Shown piece after piece: positions 61,900-64,000 of a DNA stretch of 64,000 bases. The notes under the pieces were generated by a model. It was not told where the DNA came from and made no database searches. It worked only from the letters and a program-made list of their open reading frames with translations. Position 1 is the stretch's first letter; every line of letters starts with the position of its first letter. The stretch is from Maribacter sp. BPC-D8 (GTDB lineage: Bacteria > Bacteroidota > Bacteroidia > Flavobacteriales > Flavobacteriaceae): positions 3,162,001-3,226,000 of the forward strand of contig NZ_CP128187.1 in assembly GCF_035207705.1 (NCBI RefSeq). The letters are read 5' to 3'. The position numbers and the translations under genes are program-made.

Positions 61900-64000
61900 T
61901 TGTTCACTTTTTTAAGTTCGTACTCTTTTTTCCAGCTATACAGAACAGGAACTAAGAAATAAGAGGTTATATCTATGATCATTCCTCCAAATATGGGAAT
62001 AGCCATCGGTATCATAATATCACTTCCCTTTCCCGTAGATGTTAGTACAGGCAGTAGTGCCAATATGGTAGTTACGGTAGTCATTAAACAAGGACGAATA
62101 CGTTTACCTGCAGCTTCTAAAGTTGCTAGTCGAACTCCTGTTTTATCAGTAGGGTTTTCCCTATCAAATGTTTGGGTGAGATAGGTGGCCATAACTACAC
62201 CATCGTCAGTAGCAATGCCAAACAGCGCAATAAAACCAACCCAGACAGCTACACTTAGGTTAATGGTCTTCATATTAAAAAGTGTCCGTAGATTTTCTCC
62301 GAATAAACTAAAATTAAAAAACCAATCTTGTCCATATAACCAGATCATAATAAAACCACCTGCAAAGGCAACAGAGATTCCTGTAAACACCATTAATGAT
62401 GTGGCTACCGATTTAAACTGAAAATATAAAATCAAGAAAATAATTAACAGGGCCATAGGCACTACTATTGAAAGTGTTTTCTCTGCCCTTAGTTGATTCT
62501 CATAGGTTCCGGTAAAGCGATAACTGATGCCCTGCGGAACTATTAAACTACCGTTTTCAATTTTTTGCTCAATTCGAGCTTGTGCACTTTCTACGACATT
62601 AACTTCAGCAAAACCATCCAATTTATCAAACAAGACATAACCTATTAAGAAAGTGTCCTCACTTTTAATAACCTGTGGTCCTTGTTCATATCTTATATCT
62701 ACAAGATCTCCCAGAGGTACTTGTGTTCCATTATTAATTGGAACATATATATTTTTCAAATCTTCTGGGTTCGACCTTAATTCTCTGGGGTAACGAACTC
62801 TTACTCCGTAACGTTCTCTACCTTCTACTGTTTGCGTAAGAGACATACCGCCAACAGCTACTTGTAAAACATCTTGAACGTCCATTACTGTTAATCCATA
62901 ACGGGCTAATTGCTTTCTTTTAATGTCAATAAGCAGATATGGCTTACCAACGATACGATCTGCAAAAACAGCTTGTTTTTTTACACCATGAACCTCTTTT
63001 AAAATGGTTTCCAATTGTAATCCAAAATCTTCAATAGTTTTTAAGTCGGGACCTTTAACCTTAATACCCATAGGAGCTCGCATACCGGTCTGTAACATTA
63101 CAAGTCTAGTTTCAATAGGTTGTAATTTTGGAGCAGATGTAACTCCTGGAAATTTGGTTACCCTAACTATTTCATTCCAAATATCATCTGGACTGTTTAT
63201 TTCTGGTCGCCAGTTTCGATAATATTCTCCGTCGTCATCAGCAATTAAATCCCTATTAGTGGCTATTGTTTTTAATTTTGAAGGTTCATAATTTACATCA
63301 TCATCTATATCATTGTTCGGGTTAATGATGTACTTGTCATGCTTAAGAACAAACAATCCGTCATCGTTTACCTTGTAACGTTGTCTTTCTCCATTACTAT
63401 TTCTCATATATTCAGACTTATACTGAATCATGTTTTCATACATAGATAAAGGAGCTGGGTCAAGTGCAGATTCTGTTCTACCAGATTTACCAACCACAGT
63501 CTCTATTTCTGGAATACTCGCAACAGCCATATCTAGTTGTTGTAGTACACGCTTATTTTCTTCAACACCAGCATGCGGTAAAGAAGTAGGCATTAAAAGA
63601 AAGGAGCCTTCATTAAGAGCAGGCATAAATTCTTTCCCAGTATTTCTCATAATAAGAACGCCCAGTATTAAAACAACCGTAGGTATTGTTAGAAACAGAA
63701 GTCGGTTCTCTAAAGCCCAACGAAGAATTTGGTCATAATACTTTTTAAAAACTGTAAATACACCCAATAGACCAAAGCAAATAATAGAAACAAAAATCAA
63801 ATTCATGATTATACTTCGATTAAACCCTAGGGGTCTCCAATATTCTGCAAGTAAGACTACAATCGCTAACGTTGATAGTACGATGTTTATCAAATTCGCT
63901 TGTTTCGATGAAATAAAAGACCTGATCTTTAAAAAAGCCACAGCACCAAAAGCAATTAACAATAAACCCAACCAATAGCCATAAAGAATGGCAATACAAC
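61896..64000 (-). CDS. cusA: CusA-type heavy-metal RND efflux pump, N-terminus beyond window
   Basis: Partial: about 700 residues are visible and the frame remains open to the window edge. The seen part contains a middle hydrophobic segment, the periplasmic porter region (GKEFMPALNEGSFLLMPTSLPHAGV, GVKKQAVFADRIVGKPYLLIDIKR), and the C-terminal membrane bundle with VPMALLIIFLILYFQFKS, IATDDGVVMATYL (the proton-relay Asp-Asp) and RIRPCLMTTVTTILALLPVL. These are typical of heavy-metal CusA/CzcA pumps. The neighbouring DUF3347 and metal-binding CusB favour copper or silver over zinc or cobalt. It is the first visible gene of the operon. Confidence 0.95.
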   Translation of the reverse strand, partial: CIAILYGYWLGLLLIAFGAVAFLKIRSFISSKQANLINIVLSTLAIVVLLAEYWRPLGFNRSIIMNLIFVSIICFGLLGVFTVFKKYYDQILRWALENRLLFLTIPTVVLILGVLIMRNTGKEFMPALNEGSFLLMPTSLPHAGVEENKRVLQQLDMAVASIPEIETVVGKSGRTESALDPAPLSMYENMIQYKSEYMRNSNGERQRYKVNDDGLFVLKHDKYIINPNNDIDDDVNYEPSKLKTIATNRDLIADDDGEYYRNWRPEINSPDDIWNEIVRVTKFPGVTSAPKLQPIETRLVMLQTGMRAPMGIKVKGPDLKTIEDFGLQLETILKEVHGVKKQAVFADRIVGKPYLLIDIKRKQLARYGLTVMDVQDVLQVAVGGMSLTQTVEGRERYGVRVRYPRELRSNPEDLKNIYVPINNGTQVPLGDLVDIRYEQGPQVIKSEDTFLIGYVLFDKLDGFAEVNVVESAQARIEQKIENGSLIVPQGISYRFTGTYENQLRAEKTLSIVVPMALLIIFLILYFQFKSVATSLMVFTGISVAFAGGFIMIWLYGQDWFFNFSLFGENLRTLFNMKTINLSVAVWVGFIALFGIATDDGVVMATYLTQTFDRENPTDKTGVRLATLEAAGKRIRPCLMTTVTTILALLPVLTSTGKGSDIMIPMAIPIFGGMIIDITSYFLVPVLYSWKKEYELKKVNK

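Noticed and set aside
1..64000. tRNA, rRNA, riboswitch or insertion sequence
   Set aside because: None recognised by eye on either strand; a covariance-model search was not possible here.

Overview
The window reads as chromosome of a low-GC member of the Bacteroidota, most likely a marine Flavobacteriaceae. The reasons are the AT-rich intergenic DNA, few Shine-Dalgarno sites, several TAnnTTTG boxes (the Bacteroidota -7 element), DUF3347 metal proteins, flavobacterial lipoproteins and a separate dinB/dnaE2 pair. No rRNA, tRNA, insertion sequence or CRISPR array was seen. The left edge is intergenic or at a gene start. The right edge cuts a cusA-type gene.

1-14.1 kb: the first surface polysaccharide set. 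It holds an SGNH-type protein, two beta-helix lipoproteins either side of a WecG/TagA glycosyltransferase, and then (all minus strand) two glycosyltransferases, a Wzx-like flippase, a Wzy-like polymerase, a Wzc-like copolymerase and a Wza-like export lipoprotein.

14.2-27.6 kb: a compact secondary-metabolite island, all minus strand. It has a C-A-PCP-TE peptide synthetase, a 2461-residue hybrid synthetase (partial C, A, PCP, KS, AT, ACP, PLP aminotransferase) and a 4'-phosphopantetheinyl transferase. A perfect 20-bp hairpin terminator separates the two large genes. The A-domain pocket of the hybrid reads as threonine-like and its AT as malonyl-specific. A plausible product is a small dipeptide-like molecule containing a 3,4-diamino acid.

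28-45.2 kb: GDP-L-fucose synthesis (gmd, fcl) and a WcaJ-like priming transferase on the plus strand, an unrelated DUF808 membrane protein, then a second polysaccharide operon on the minus strand. In order of transcription this is a WecA/TagO-like primer, Wzx, Wzy, an alpha/beta-hydrolase-like protein, two glycosyltransferases, a second Wzc, a secreted protein with five 33-residue repeats, and a second WecG/TagA enzyme. With two primers, two Wzx, two Wzy and two Wzc, the locus probably makes two polymers. Only one Wza is visible.

45.6-51.2 kb: a 45-residue membrane protein, then error-prone polymerases dnaE2 and dinB. The DNA flanking dnaE2 is unusual. It contains GC-rich and GTTG-rich tracts with a clear 7-bp periodicity, a 36-bp direct repeat and a 216-bp direct duplication with no visible difference.

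51.3-57.9 kb: a secreted two-part protein, a PiT-like transporter, a double-HKD phospholipase-D-fold protein beside a C5-cytosine methyltransferase (a candidate restriction-modification pair), a CPBP-like membrane protein lacking its catalytic residues, and a SAM methyltransferase.

57.9-64 kb: a CusABC-type metal efflux operon. It includes two DUF3347 proteins and a truncated, frameshifted DUF305 gene remnant.
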